Assembly (NCBI RefSeq): GCF_000346465.2
Contig: NC_034016.1
Coordinates: 20,013,548 to 20,077,547 of the forward strand
Length of the DNA stretch: 64,000 nt
Source of the DNA: Prunus persica
Taxonomy: Eukaryota; Streptophyta; Magnoliopsida; Rosales; Rosaceae
Reading direction: 5' to 3'
The notes under the pieces were generated by a model that had not been told where the DNA came from, searched no databases, and saw only the letters and a program-made list of their open reading frames with translations. The translations under genes were made by a program, and so were the position numbers. Shown here one piece after another: positions 17,272 to 31,600 of the stretch. Every line of letters begins with the position of its first letter. Position 1 is the first letter of the stretch.

Positions 17272-19204
17272 GGTACCAGTTAGATTGGTCGCAACGAAAG
17301 CAAAGCACACGGAGACTCGCGGAGATATCTTCTTCAAGCTGTGAAGCTTTGAGGGACAGAGAGACAGAGAGGACCAAACCAAGGTGGAGATTTCTGCGGT
17401 CCTTTCCTATTTATTTATATAGGTAGGGACTTGGCGGTAAATATCCAAGCAGACCCTTCATGATTTGTGAAATTTCAATCATATCCCTGGATTTGGATGG
17501 GGGACTTTTTTATTTATTTATTTAAATATTGGGATTGTTTTTCTTCCAAAAATATTGGGATCTTTTTGTTATTTTACAAAACCGTAATGACTCAAATGGG
17601 GACTTATTATGACAAATGATAATGATTGGAAAATAGACTAACTTTACTAATCATTTCAGTTAGTGGACTCATAACAAAGATTTGATCATATATTTGAAAG
17701 AAATTTGTTGAAAAGTGTTTCAAGAAGACGTCTCTCTTTCCGTTAGTAGCTAACCTTCCTTGTATATTTGAAAAAAATAATGTCATATTAAAATTGTCAT
17801 GAACCGAATTCTATTTGAGGATAAGAACCATTGTAATTAGGTTTTTCCTATTGTACCTATCATTCTATATATGCACAAGAGATATCAATTACTTACTAAA
17901 CCGCCATTGCAATCACGATACAATGAATACAAATTATTATTATCTATATCTATCCAATGCGTAGTATAGAAAATCTCAAGTATAGTTGGAAAGATCATAA
18001 CTCCACTATTAACTTCTTCAATCACGTATTTCACGATGTTCATAGAAATACACGTTATACTTAGATACAATTTGTATTTGTTGTCCACGTGTCTAACATG
18101 CAACGCCTTCATGGAAAATATGATTATTTCATATTGATACGAGAATCTAATTATATTATTCTGTTAGATATGACGTTGTATTTTTAAAAGAGATTGACTA
18201 CCCTATTCCTATCGTCTGGGTGGAGGGAGGCATAGGCCCTCCATTTTTGTTTTCCTCCATGTAGTATTGTGTATCATATGAAAGATGCTAAGGAAAAATG
18301 ATCAAAATTCAGCTTATGGCTCCCTGCAAACCTCAAATCGTGACTCTCCTCATGCTTGTCGTGTCACAATCCTCCTATACTCTTCTCCTCGTTTTTTTCT
18401 GCTCGTTTTTTCTCTGTCATGTTTTCTACTGTATTAGCATTTCTTTAGAATACGCTAATAAAATAATGTAATTTATGTGTTTAACCACTCAAAAAATTGA
18501 ATCCATGAACAAATAAATTTGTCTTTCTTTGAGTTGATGGAAGAGAGGTTTGGTCTCACCATGCCCACTCATTCAATTCACACAACAACAGATTAATAGT
18601 CAGACCTTGACGAGCAAGTCTCCGGGTCCGGGCGGCAGTTTCCGTTATATAAAGGCCCACGTGGCGCTCATCCTCAGGCTCGCCGCCCCCTCTATTTTAG
18701 CCTTCAAATATTTATTCTTCACTTCTTCTTACAATTTCTCTCTCTCTCTCTCTCTCCTCTTTCTCTCTCTGCCCAAAAAAGACCCTCTCAGTCTTCCCAA
18801 GTCTTCACTTCAGACACGAACTCTCAGGGCGCGGTTCTCCGATTTCCTGGACGCAAATGTCCGCTTGAAACCACAAGGTTTCTTGGCGGGTTCTGAGTCT
18901 TGCGGCAGCAGAGCATTCGTGGTGAGAATCAGAATTGAAGAAAGTGCTCGCTCGCACAGAGCATCGGAGAAGAGAACTGGTAACTGGTTTTAGAATCTTA
19001 TTCTGTTGGGGGGAACCTAGGGTTTTTCGTTTTAATTCAAAGCAAAGCTCCGTTCTTGTTTCAGCCTTTTCGTTTTCGACCTAGGGTTTCTGAATTTTTG
19101 TGTTGAGAATTGAGCCCCAGAGAAAGCGACTGGGTTAGGATTGTGATAAGTGTTGAAGAGTCACCGATTGTGATGATTTTAGGAATTGAAGAGTTGAATT
19201 CTCA
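17272..19204. other. Bidirectional intergenic region between VPS2 and PP2A B'' genes
   Basis: No gene is supported. The right part holds the PP2A gene core promoter and a long CT-rich leader, including a (CT)n tract at about 18737-18756. The central part (about 17450-18540) is AT-rich and shows nothing recognisable. Confidence 0.5.
18645..18665 (+). promoter_or_regulatory. TATA box with overlapping site II and G-box elements
   Basis: TATATAAA (18646-18653) is followed by GGCCCA (18653-18658) and CACGTGGC (18658-18665), a G-box/ABRE core. It lies about 550 bases upstream of the PP2A B'' ATG, ahead of a CT-rich leader. The transcription start is inferred at about 18675-18685. Confidence 0.55.
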
Positions 19205-19916
19205 ATGGATATAGACGCGGTTGTAGGGGATGTTGGTTCTTTCGATCCTGAGCTTTTACAGCTCCCGGAATTGTCTCCGTTTGCGCTTAAAGCTAGTCCC
19301 CAAATTGCCGAGGATTTGTACGCACAGTGGCTTTCGCTTCCTCAAACCGGTCGATTGGTAAATTGCTTACTTTTTGTTTTTATGTACAATTTTTGTTATC
19401 AATGTGCATTTCTGGTCCTCAAAGCTATAGCTTGTTGTTCTTGTTTGGATAAGTACAGGGTTTCCATTGTTAGCTTAGTACTTCGCTGTTGGTAATTGCC
19501 TCAGGGATGTCATTACTTTCCTTTTTACAAATAATAGTTTTTGTCACTAAAGTACAGGGTTTGTATTTTTCTCTCTTTTTTATGTATGATTATGGTAGAC
19601 GTAATAATAGTTGATGTTATCTGATGGTGTTTTGCGGTTTGATTTGACAGGTGAAATCTCTAATTGACGATGCAACCGCAGGCATTCCCATCAATGCCCT
19701 TGGGAACTCTTCAAGTGCAAATGCTGCCGGGAGCAATTCATTACCTTCCATGTTTCAGGCTGGAAGTACACCCCCACTTTCACCGAGAAGTTCCTCTGGT
19801 TCTCCTCGCTTTTCAAAGCTGAAAACTAGTCCTTCTTCTCTGCGATCTCCGCTAAAAGTGGTTAGTGAACCAGTTCGAGAAGCCATTCCTCAGGTCGAAC
19901 TCAGTTCTAATTGCTC

Positions 19917-19956
<40 letters not shown>

Positions 19957-22900
19957 TTATTTTTGTAAATATTGTGAGGTTGAAATTTAGTTGTGAACTT
20001 GAATGCTGGGGTCTTTTTATGATGTCAAGATTGAAGAATTAATGCTCATAATGTTTTATGATTTAATATGCTTGCAGTTCTATTTTCAAAATGGCCGTCC
20101 ACCACCAAAGGAACTTCAGGAGCATTGTCTTTCTAGAATTAATGACCTTTTCGGTGGTCATATGGATGGATTGCAACTTCACGGTGAGATGTGTATCTGA
20201 TATAGAAATTCACCTTTTAGAATTAACGATTTTTTCTGCCCCCTAGTGATTCCACTTCTTAGAGATTCGTGAAACTGAAACCATTGAAAGCAAGGAGTTG
20301 ATGTTATTTTCATGGTTATGCAGAGTTTAAGTTGGTTACGAAGGAGTTATGCAAGCTACCAACATTTTTCTCTTCTGCTATCTTTAAAAAGATAGATACT
20401 AGCTGCAGCGGGATAGTGACCAGGTATGCAGAAAATATAATTAAGCTTACCAGAAACAATTAGACCTAGTGTTGATGGGACCTCAATTTGACTCTGTGGA
20501 AGAAAAGATCTATGTAATGCTTCTTCTCATGTGTTTGTTGTTGGGCGATTATGTCCTGCAGCTTGCTCTCTGTGTCTCTGTGTCTCTGTGTCTCTGTCTC
20601 TCTCCCTGAAGATATGAATAAAGAAAAGGGTGTAAGTATAGAGCCTCCTAGGAGACAAGAATATAGAAACATGAAGTCCTGATATTTGTAGCTCACTTCC
20701 TATTGTTTATATTTGATTATAAACAATTGTAATTTTTATTTGACCCCAGCTTGATCCTACATATTCCCATTGTAAATATTATTTCTAATCCTTCTACCTT
20801 TTGTTGTAATTTTTTTATTCGTTAATAGACAGGCTTCTCTTACTTATAGAACCACGACTATACAAGTCCCCTATATTGTTTCTATGTTTTACTTTTCTTC
20901 TTCTTGTTATATTTATATATATATATAATTATTTGCTGATTTGCATAATTTGTTTGTAGGGATGCATTCGTCAGATATTGGGTTGATGGCAATATGCTGA
21001 CAATGGATACAGCAACTCAAATATTTAAAATTCTAAAGCAGTCTGATAGCAATTACCTTACTCAGGTATGATTTAAAACTATTATCTATTTGGTATAGGA
21101 ACATGGAACTTTGGTTTTCTGCGCTGTTAAATGACCATTTATGTCAGTTATGTGACTTTGATTTCGGACCTTTTGGTTTTGCAGCGTAATTTGTATCTTT
21201 TACAAATATTTGTCTGTATTGTCAATGCAGGTAGACTTCAAACCCATTCTTCTAGAGCTTGTGGCAACCCATCCAGGGTTGGAATTTTTACATGGAACTC
21301 CTGAATTTCAAGAAAGATATGGTATGTATTTCGTACTTCTACGTAAGTGCAATAATGATTGATTGTTTTTATGTATTCCATGCCTGAGTAAGGTTTATAA
21401 TTCACTTATCAGAACTGGTTGCATGGTTCTGTTGATTATAGAATAGAGACTGTTTTTGAATGCATAGTTATATCCGGTTAAGATCTCTTGCCCTTTTCAG
21501 GTATAATTATTTGTTAAGATCAAAATTTGAAAAGAAATAAAAGAGTTTTATCAGAATCTGTTGCAAACAATCTGGTTGACGTCAGTAGTTTTTAGCTTTA
21601 AACAAATATTGCAAATTATAGATGTAATATAGGATTGATTGGAGGTACTTTGAACTGCCATAAAATGCATGTATTGTTACATTAGGTTCACTTTTTTCTA
21701 TTTAAGATTACTTTTTGTTTTTTCATACTAATATTTTCTTACATAAGCTTCATTTTCAATACCCCAGCTGAAACTGTAATATACAGAATATTTTACTACA
21801 TAAATAGATCAGGAAACGGTCGCCTTACCCTCAGGGAGCTGAAACGAGGAAATCTAATTGCTGCCATGCAACATGCAGATGAGGAAGAGGACATTAACAA
21901 AGTTCTGAGGTTTGTTTATCAACTTGAAATTTCAAGTACAAATTACAGTTGATATATATGACCTGTGAGCTGTGTGCTTTTGCCACCCTCGGGGCGGTGG
22001 TGTAATGAGTATTTTTGAAAGTTTTTATTTTGGATTTTGTAGTGTTTTAATAGTTGGGAGATTCTCCAATAAGTATTTTATGTTAAGGATTGGTTACATA
22101 CTTTTAATCTTGGCCGTTGGATTGCATTCATTAAATGTGTTGGTAGTCTCTTAGATGCAATCCAACGGCTGAGATTAGAAGTATGTAACCAATTCTTAAC
22201 TTAAATACTTATTAGAGAATGTCCCTTAATAGTTTGACCCTTTTTTACCTGGAAGAAGTTAATTGTGGCTGAAAGATATTTTGGAGGAACTTAAGAACAA
22301 CAAATTTTTATATATAAGATTTCAGGTACTAAATTGTGATAACAAAAATACTAAACCATGTTTTTATTTTTTGTCAAATTTCAGGTACTTCTCTTATGAA
22401 CATTTTTATGTTATATACTGCAAATTTTGGGAGCTGGACACGGACCATGATTTCTTGATTGACAAAGAGAACCTCATTAGATATGGTAACCATGCCCTTA
22501 CCTACAGGATTGTTGATAGAGTATTTTCGCAGGTTGGTGTATATATACTTAGCTTCCTCCACATACTTCTGGAACAAATTATTTACCTAAATGAGGTTTC
22601 CATGTTGATTGTGTATTTGCTCAATTCCATTCCAGATTCCAAGAAAGTTTACTAGCAAGGTTGAAGGGAAGATGGGTTATGAGGATTTTGTTTACTTCAT
22701 GCTGTCAGAGGAGGATAAGTCGTGTGAGCCTAGCCTTGAGTATTGGTATATGTTTCTTGTTTCTTTGTTCTTTTTCCGTTTGGTAATTTCATATGGCGTG
22801 GAAGTCTTGATATTTTAGAAGCAGAGTCAAGGTTCCTGTTTTTAAGTGAAAATAGTAGGTATCTAACAAAGAAAAGAGTGAATCCATGTTTTAATACGTT

Positions 22901-24056
22901 AATCCAAATCTTGGAAGTTGGTGTAATATTCTAAATCCCTGAAATGTAATCTTTTGCAATATGTTTAAAATAAATTTTCAGTATTTTACAGATTAAAATT
23001 GTAAAATGGAAAACTAACTTCCCTTTTCCTGTGAACTTCTCATGAGTTTTAAATTTTATTCCCACTTTCCGTGGAAATTATCAGAGGCATTTGAATTCAA
23101 ATATTATAAATAACTTTCTCACCTTCCGTTAAAAAAAAAAAAAAAACTCAGTATGTAAGGAGCAATCTTATATACCTGAAGTGCGTGTTGGGGTGCTAGT
23201 ATTCTTTAAATATGAGATTTTAGCATGCGTAAAGTCTCGGAGATAAGTCATGCATATACCATAAACATTGCTGTGATTACAAGCCTTGATTCACCAACCT
23301 GGTTTTCTGATGCTATGCTCCCAGTAATTGGTCTTTTACTATGTCTGCTTTTTTCCACTTTTATTTAGTCCAATCTTATTTTGTAGGTTCAAATGTATAG
23401 ATTTGGATGGAAATGGAGTCCTTACACCCAATGAGTTGCAGTTCTTTTATGAGGAGCAGCTGCATCGTATGGAATGCATGGCCCAAGAACCTGTTCTATT
23501 CGAGGATATTTTGTGCCAAATAGTTGACATGATTGCACCAGAGGTCAAATATCATCATCATCATCGTCATCATTGATATTGTTATTATGTTACTGAATGC
23601 CAGATCTTGCTTTCAGTTACTCACTAGACAGGACTACTTTTGAAATCTTACTTGCAGAGGGAAGATTATCTCACACTAGCTGACTTGAAAGGATGCAAAC
23701 TTTCAGGAAATGTCTTCAATATCCTTTTCAACCTTAATAAGTTTATAGCTTTTGAAAGTCGTGATCCATTTCTTATTCGCCAGGTATTTTTGCAATAATT
23801 GGCGTTTTAAACTATTGAGTGACTAATGACTACACATTAGAAAGTTAAAATAAAATAAAATACTGTTTTAATTTTCTGGAACAATAATGGTGCACTGGCA
23901 TTTTGGATTGAACAGGAGCGTGAGGATCCAACTTTGACAGAGTGGGACCGCTTTGCACACAGAGAATATATAAGGCTGTCAATGGAAGAAGATGGTGAGA
24001 ATGCCTCTAATGGAAGTGTAGAAGTATGGGATGAATCACTCGAGGCTCCTTTTTAA
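19205..24056 (+). CDS. Protein phosphatase 2A regulatory subunit B'' (EF-hand type)
   Basis: Twelve exons keep frame: 19205-19357, 19651-19893, 20078-20183, 20324-20423, 20960-21065, 21231-21321, 21768-21909, 22385-22532, 22636-22745, 23387-23543, 23658-23783 and 23916-24056. The product has 540 aa, the size of plant B'' alpha/beta subunits. The N-terminal third is Ser/Pro-rich ([19 protein letters not shown]). The remainder is the B'' core with two EF-hand loops. [12 protein letters not shown] (about 404-415) has all standard calcium ligands. [12 protein letters not shown] (about 334-345) has Asn instead of Glu at position 12. The protein targets the PP2A scaffold and catalytic dimer to substrates and may respond to calcium. 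Intron 2 ends near an (ATT)n tract, intron 7 holds a MITE, and an intron is predicted in the 3' UTR. Confidence 0.95.
19918..19956 (+). repeat. (ATT)n microsatellite in PP2A B'' intron 2
   Basis: About thirteen ATT units lie 25 bases into the intron after exon 2. The exon-2 frame reads into it as poly-isoleucine, which is an artefact of intron read-through. Confidence 0.95.
22056..22225. mobile_element. MITE with long terminal inverted repeats in PP2A B'' intron 7
   Basis: Two arms of about 70 bases (22056-22130 and 22151-22225) are near-perfect inverted copies, starting GGGAGATTCTC and ending GAGAATGTCCC. A 9-bp direct repeat TTAATAGTT flanks them at 22047-22055 and 22226-22234. A 9-bp duplication with long inverted repeats suggests a Mutator-like MITE; an 8-bp reading would suggest hAT. 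There is no coding capacity. Confidence 0.85.
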
Positions 24057-26014
24057 GTTCAAGAAGGTGAGCTTTTACTTTGAGATTTTGTGGTGAAATA
24101 ACGGAAAATATTTTGTTCCTGAGCCTAAACAAGTTTCTCCAGCATCTCAATTGGAGTCATTACCCTAATTCTCGAGCAGAGGATCCAATAGATGGACCTC
24201 ATTGCTTGCAATTTCATTGGGAGACTTAAACAACCCCTTAATTTGGTAAATTGTTCTAATTCTGTTGTGAATTCAGAGGCTTGAATTATTCATTTCAATT
24301 GTAGAGATGAAGAGTGGAAAATTGAGAAAGAAAAATTGTTAGCTATATGTTATTTTTTAATCAGCACTTGCTTGTCTCGTAGATCTTAGAGCCTAATGTG
24401 AATGTGCCATAGCAACTTGCTAAATTCAAACATTTAGTAAGGTTGTGTAGAATCTATGCATCTCTTTTCTTAGAGATGATGAATGATCCTTGTAGAAGTT
24501 AGTATTTCTTAGGTTTAGGTTGTACACAGCAGCAAAATCATGTGTGTTAGTTAACTGAGTTCTTTGATGTTTTTCTGTTTCTGCAGTTGCCTATGAGATA
24601 GCTTCAGATGCCTCGTCAAAGTTGCTCATTTTCAATGAAGAATAATTTGTTACGTCAAAATGCTCCATGGCACACATCAGCGGCTGTAGTCCTGTTCAAC
24701 ATTAAATCTCAAGCTTGGTCATGTAACCTTCATCAACCGTATTCAAGCAACCTTGGCACTCATTTTGTGTGATAGGCAATGAGCTTGCCCTTTCATGAAA
24801 TTCAAGGAGGTACAAACTGGAATTCTACAGTGAATCGCTCGTTTGCAACGGCAGAGAGTGCAATTAATCATCGACAAGGTAACAGTAGTCCATGCTGTTA
24901 TCGCAGGAGTGAGATTGTTTCCAAAAGCAGCTCACCATCTGGTTGCTTTTCTTCTGGTGCCTCCTTGTAGGTCAAGGCAAGGTGGCTGGCAAGTATGTCT
25001 TTGTAAACTTCAAGTGCCTTGTAATTTTGCTCAGATGTTCTATTTTGGTCCAACAGCCCCCCAAACCATTTTATTCTCGTTGCTTTCTCTAGCTTTATAC
25101 CTTGTCCATAGCTTATTTTATTGGATTTTTTTAATTGAAAGAATGAAGAAAAGGAAAATGTGCAGGAGTTTGAGGCTTCGTTGTCTTTGCCATGCTCTGT
25201 TCAATTGGACAAAGCCTTGGTAACCCGCTTATAAGTTCAGTTGTTTTTTTCTTCAAAAAAATAAAAATAAAAATTCTTGTTCTGATTGGTCACGACTTAC
25301 GAGTCGAACATTGGGGGAGATTATTTGATTTACGGACTTTCTAGGTTTTATATAACGCACTTTCGCTCATAAGCAATTTTTTTTTAGAAATGCTTTTATT
25401 TGAAGCCCGTTGTAAATTTTATCAAAGAACTTCTTGAAAAAGTACTTGGAAGCGTGTCCTCCATAAACACTTATACAGTGATTTGGCATAAAAGTGCATT
25501 TAAATTTTTTGCCAAATGCTTTTAAAAGTGCTTTCAACTTGTCCAGAAATAGTCCCGCTTAAAATCTGCGGAATTTGACAGTTCTAACTTATTTTAAAGA
25601 CAATTTCTCTCAGCCAATGTGGGCATAACAGCACCTTTAACAAGTTTCACAACATTACCATCACCCCCTGGCACGCCCCTCAAAGGCTTTACACAAGAGG
25701 AGTTGAATTCTCCGTCTACAAACCAGAGCGAAAAACGAAGACGTGGAATACGAAGGCTATCAAATTGCCCACAAATATATGATTCAACATGATATTGATA
25801 AAATTGAGAAGGAAAGTTCCTTGGCTCCATTTCATTTCAAAGAAAATCCATACAAGGTTTATAGAGATAATCACTTGTGGCTGGTTCCCACTCATAATAA
25901 CTATGACCTAACCAAATATCAAGTTACTGCCACCACTACGAATCAAAACATAAAGAGACAACTCAAAAATATTGCAACAAGGCTGCAAAAACTAAAAGAG
26001 TACAGATTCAAGAC
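24057..26014. other. 3' region of PP2A B'' and intergenic space to RPL14
   Basis: A likely 3' UTR intron spans 24067-24586 (AAG|GTGAGC ... TTTCTGCAG|TTGCC), starting 10 bases after the stop codon. The exonic remainder of the 3' UTR probably runs on past 25000. Around 25380-25560 are short related motifs (AAGTGCTTT-like, both orientations) resembling a decayed foldback element. No other gene is supported. Confidence 0.55.
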
Positions 26015-27583
<1,569 letters not shown>

Positions 27584-28661
27584 TTTTCGGATCCTCTGAA
27601 AAAGGTCGGGCAGAGGAGTCGGAGAAGATGAGTGAGGAAAGAGGCCAATCTAGGGTTTGAGATGTGAAGAAATAGGGTTTTGTTTAAGATGAGCCCAATC
27701 ACCTGCGGTCGAGTTTATCGTAGAATTTCTTAGGTCGTAATTCTATTGGCTAGAGTGTGTAAGAATAGTTCTATTTTCTTGCGTGCCCTGACATATTCTA
27801 ATTTTTACAACTAGGACCTTTATTTATACTTTATTTGAATAAGTGCCCCAATGGTTTTCGTTTTGACAGAGTCAGGCTTAGTGAAAAATGGTGGGGGCTG
27901 GCTGTTGCCGCTTTGGGCTAACTATAATCCAAAAAAGGGCTCGTGAAATTAAAAAAATACCGTTAAAGCAAATGTATTCGCAACGTCCTTTTCTATAATA
28001 TTTTCGCGTCTTCTTCGCTCCCATCTCTCTCTCTCTCTCTAATCTCTTGTGTGATTTTTATCATCGTGAAGAAAGCTCAAGGAGGTTGAAGCATTTTCAA
28101 TTCAAATTTGAATTTCTAAGACTCCAGTTAGTGAAGGTACATAAATCTACATGTTTGAATGATTTTGTATGCATGTGATATGTAGAAACAAAACAAGATA
28201 TGTGAATCTGGGTTTCTCTTGATTCAAGGCCTTTTGTTATAGGATGGATGGTTCAAAATGCAATCTTTGGAATCTTAGTGTTCAAATTATATTTCACTTG
28301 ATTCATCACAACGAATATTAAGTTATAGGGGATTTTGGGTTTATCATACAAATTGATTTTGAGATATTGACGTGTAAAAACTTGCATTTTTCATAGGGAT
28401 GATATAAATCATAATGTTGAGAAAATCTGGGATTTTGGGTATAATGGTGGTTGTTTGTACCATTTGGATGGTAATGTGTTCGGATCCTATATGTTTGTGT
28501 TGCTTCCCTTTAAGTCATCATTCGACTATATGTGATCTTCTTAGTGTTTCTGGTTTGTTTATGTTTAAGTGGTACTGACTCTTTATTTTAATTTTGGTTC
28601 CCAACCGAAGAAAAACTGAAAGTGATTGAATTGATTTTTGGATGCTTGGTTGTGAGAGACA
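27584..28661. other. Bidirectional region between RPL14 and TBC genes
   Basis: This holds the RPL14 promoter elements and the TBC gene leader, including a CT tract at about 28023-28041. The leader may contain an intron starting at GGTACATAAA near 28137. No separate gene is seen. Confidence 0.5.
27651..27697 (-). promoter_or_regulatory. Telo-box pair and site II element of the RPL14 promoter
   Basis: On the minus strand AAACCCTA occurs twice (27658-27651 and 27680-27673), with TGGGCT at 27697-27692. This telo-box plus site II combination is the known signature of plant ribosomal-protein and cell-cycle promoters. The elements lie 70-115 bases upstream of the RPL14 ATG, so some may be in the leader. 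Confidence 0.75.
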
Positions 28662-31600
28662 ATGGCGTTGTTTTTTATGAGGAAAGCTTCGACAGCTGAG
28701 TTGGATGCTTTCTATCCAATTAGACCAGAATGCCAAGTTGATGTCCCGAAGACCCGGTTTAGGCTCAGGGTGTGCCCTTTTCACTTCATTTTGTTTGCTA
28801 ATATATTGTTTAGTTTTATAACACAATTCAGTTCAACACCACCTTCTATAAGACTTTAATTATTGCTGCTAACATAATATTCTAGTGTTTTTCCATTGCA
28901 AAGTTTGGGTTATGCACCACTAATGCTCAATCACAGTATGATTACTTATTGTACTTCTATGGATGTATATGATCCATGTTTAAAACTTTAAAATTTTGCA
29001 GGCTGGGAAAACTCTTAGTGCAAGAAGATGGCATGCTGCCTTCTCTGAAGACGGTCACTTGGATATAGCCAAAGTACTAAGACGAATCCAACGAGGGGTA
29101 ACCTTCTCCTATGTTATATTTTTTTGTTTGGGATTTGTTGGGGGGTTGGGGTGTTGTTTTATGTCTCTGTTGGCGTGTAGATGTAGGGTATAACAAAAAC
29201 GTGATACAATTTTTCTTAAAAAACACATCAAATATATTTTTATTCTTGGTGGTGTTAGATACACCATACATGTTTCTCCTTTGGTGTATTGAAAGTTAAA
29301 ATTGTATGTGTATGATATTAAGTATATATCTTCTTATTTCATTTATTATACTAGGGTGTCCATCCTGCAATCAAAGGTGTAGTCTGGGAATTCTTGTTAG
29401 GTTGCTTTGATCCAAATAGCACATTTGATGACCGGAATCAGCTCAGGCAGGGCCGGAGGTAAAACATTTTGTTTAATTCTGATTTAATATGTAGAATATG
29501 TCTCTCAATTTAAGCACTATCAAAAACAGCAGAGTATACTTCGCTCCTCATATGCTATCTCTATCATGCTTAGAGGGTTATATTAATTACAAGAAGGGGT
29601 TTCAGTTATATTAGTTTTTCTTTTAGTGTTATACCTAAGACTGTGCTGTAGTTGTTTGGAAGTTAAGAGGGATGCAGGTAAGTGAGGCTTGGAGAGCAGT
29701 GCCTTTATTTTTTGATATGGCATATAACAGGGATGAGCAGCCTTTGAAGGGGCAGAGAATCCTTTTCTATTCAAGATGGTGTCTCTAGGTTGTGCCTCTC
29801 ATGGCTTTTAGATCATCCAGATTTGTCTGATCTTCATATTTCTGTGGTTCAATAGATGCTATTGATTTCAGAAGCTGGTTTTCCTTGGATCATTGGGACC
29901 CTTTTGCTTACTCTGTACTTGGTTTCATGCTTTGCCTTGTTCAAATATATTTTTTAAACTATTAAATTTCAAAATCTTTATGCCATCCAGGTGCTTTAGA
30001 TTCTTTTTTATGACAACTGTTTTTGCATTATTCATGCTCACCTACATACATGTTATGTCTTCTCCATCATGCTCCAGCCCATTGAACATTTGTTTTGTGA
30101 GCCATATGCCCTTTAAGGTTCAAGCCTTAGTTTATAAAATTCTTCATCTGAGTTGCCATATAGGTATAAGTGGTTTTCCATATTCCAATTGATTTTTTTT
30201 TTTTCCTTTAAATAAAAAATCCTATTGGCATGCTGTCCATCTTGCATTCTTTATTTTGATTGAATATCGTGAGTTCATGTATAACGTTGACCATTTTAGG
30301 GAGCAGTACAGCAGATTGAAATCTGAATGCCAAAAGATGGTTCCAGTTATTGGCAGTGGAAAATTTCTTACAACACCAATCATCACAGATGATGGCCAAC
30401 CAATAGAAGAATCAGCAAATGGCAATATAAGTAACAATGGAGGGGATGCAAACCATGCTACTTCAGACAAGAAAGTGATTCAGTGGAAGCTTTTCTTACA
30501 TCAAATTGGTATATATCTGTTGTACGTGTTGCAAATCTACATTCTTTGGATAAGTTGTGACCCTAAGATCCAACCTACCCTTTACCATTTGATAAAATCT
30601 CAGTTTTCTGTTGTTTTCACTCTTTTGGGTGTTGCTTTCTGTAAAATGATCAACAAATGTCCTTTAACTGATTAAGGAAGAAAACCAGAACACTAACTTA
30701 ACTTGACACTTCTGTATTTCTTTTCTCGAGGGACATGTTTTACACTTATTATTCATGCATGAATGTCCAACATTGATATGTAAGATACTTTTTAACTTTT
30801 TTAACTTTTGTCATAATGGTTAATATTCTGAGACATATATATTTGGATATCTAATGGTTATTTTACCTTTTGTTAATATTTAATTTAGTTTTTAAATATT
30901 TTTTTTATAGTTCAAATTCTGAATCTTATCTATTTTGGTATCTTATGGTTATTTTAACTTGTGTTAACTTTAACAGTGGTTAACTCGAGTTCAACTGGGG
31001 GGTTTGGCTTGTAGGTTTGGATGTTGTTCGCACAGATCGATCACTTGTCTTTTATGAGAGTCAAGCTCATCAGGCAAAACTTTGGGACATTCTTTCAGTT
31101 TATGCTTGGGTGGACAATGATATTGGTTATGTTCAAGGTGAATGTTACTGAATCTCAGTGAATTCTATCAAAGTTGAATAGTATAGGTGACAGTTATAAT
31201 GGCCATTTGTGAGCAGGAATGAATGATATATGTTCGCCAATGGTAATTCTTATTGACAATGAAGCAGATGCCTTTTGGTGTTTCGAACGTGCGATGCGAA
31301 GGCTGGTATTAATATTTCTTCCCTTGATGATACTATTTATGAATTGCATGTTTGGATGGATCAGTGTTGACTGCCTCTACTTTTAATTTTCCATGAACTT
31401 GTTATGAGGTATTCCGAACAGGTAGTAGATAATGACACTGGGATCTAGTAATTGCCTTCTAGTACCATTATGAGCAATTTTGGTTTTCTTATTCTTTTGG
31501 TAATTTTTTTCCTTGTACTATGAACACAAATTTAATGAAAATGTAGACTGAGTCCTGACTATTCAAATTCATCATGTAGACTAGAATGGATGTCAGAACA

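Noticed and set aside
18550..18993. 147-codon ORF upstream of the PP2A gene
   Set aside because: It spans the TATA box and the CT-rich leader of the PP2A B'' gene and shows no protein-like conservation.
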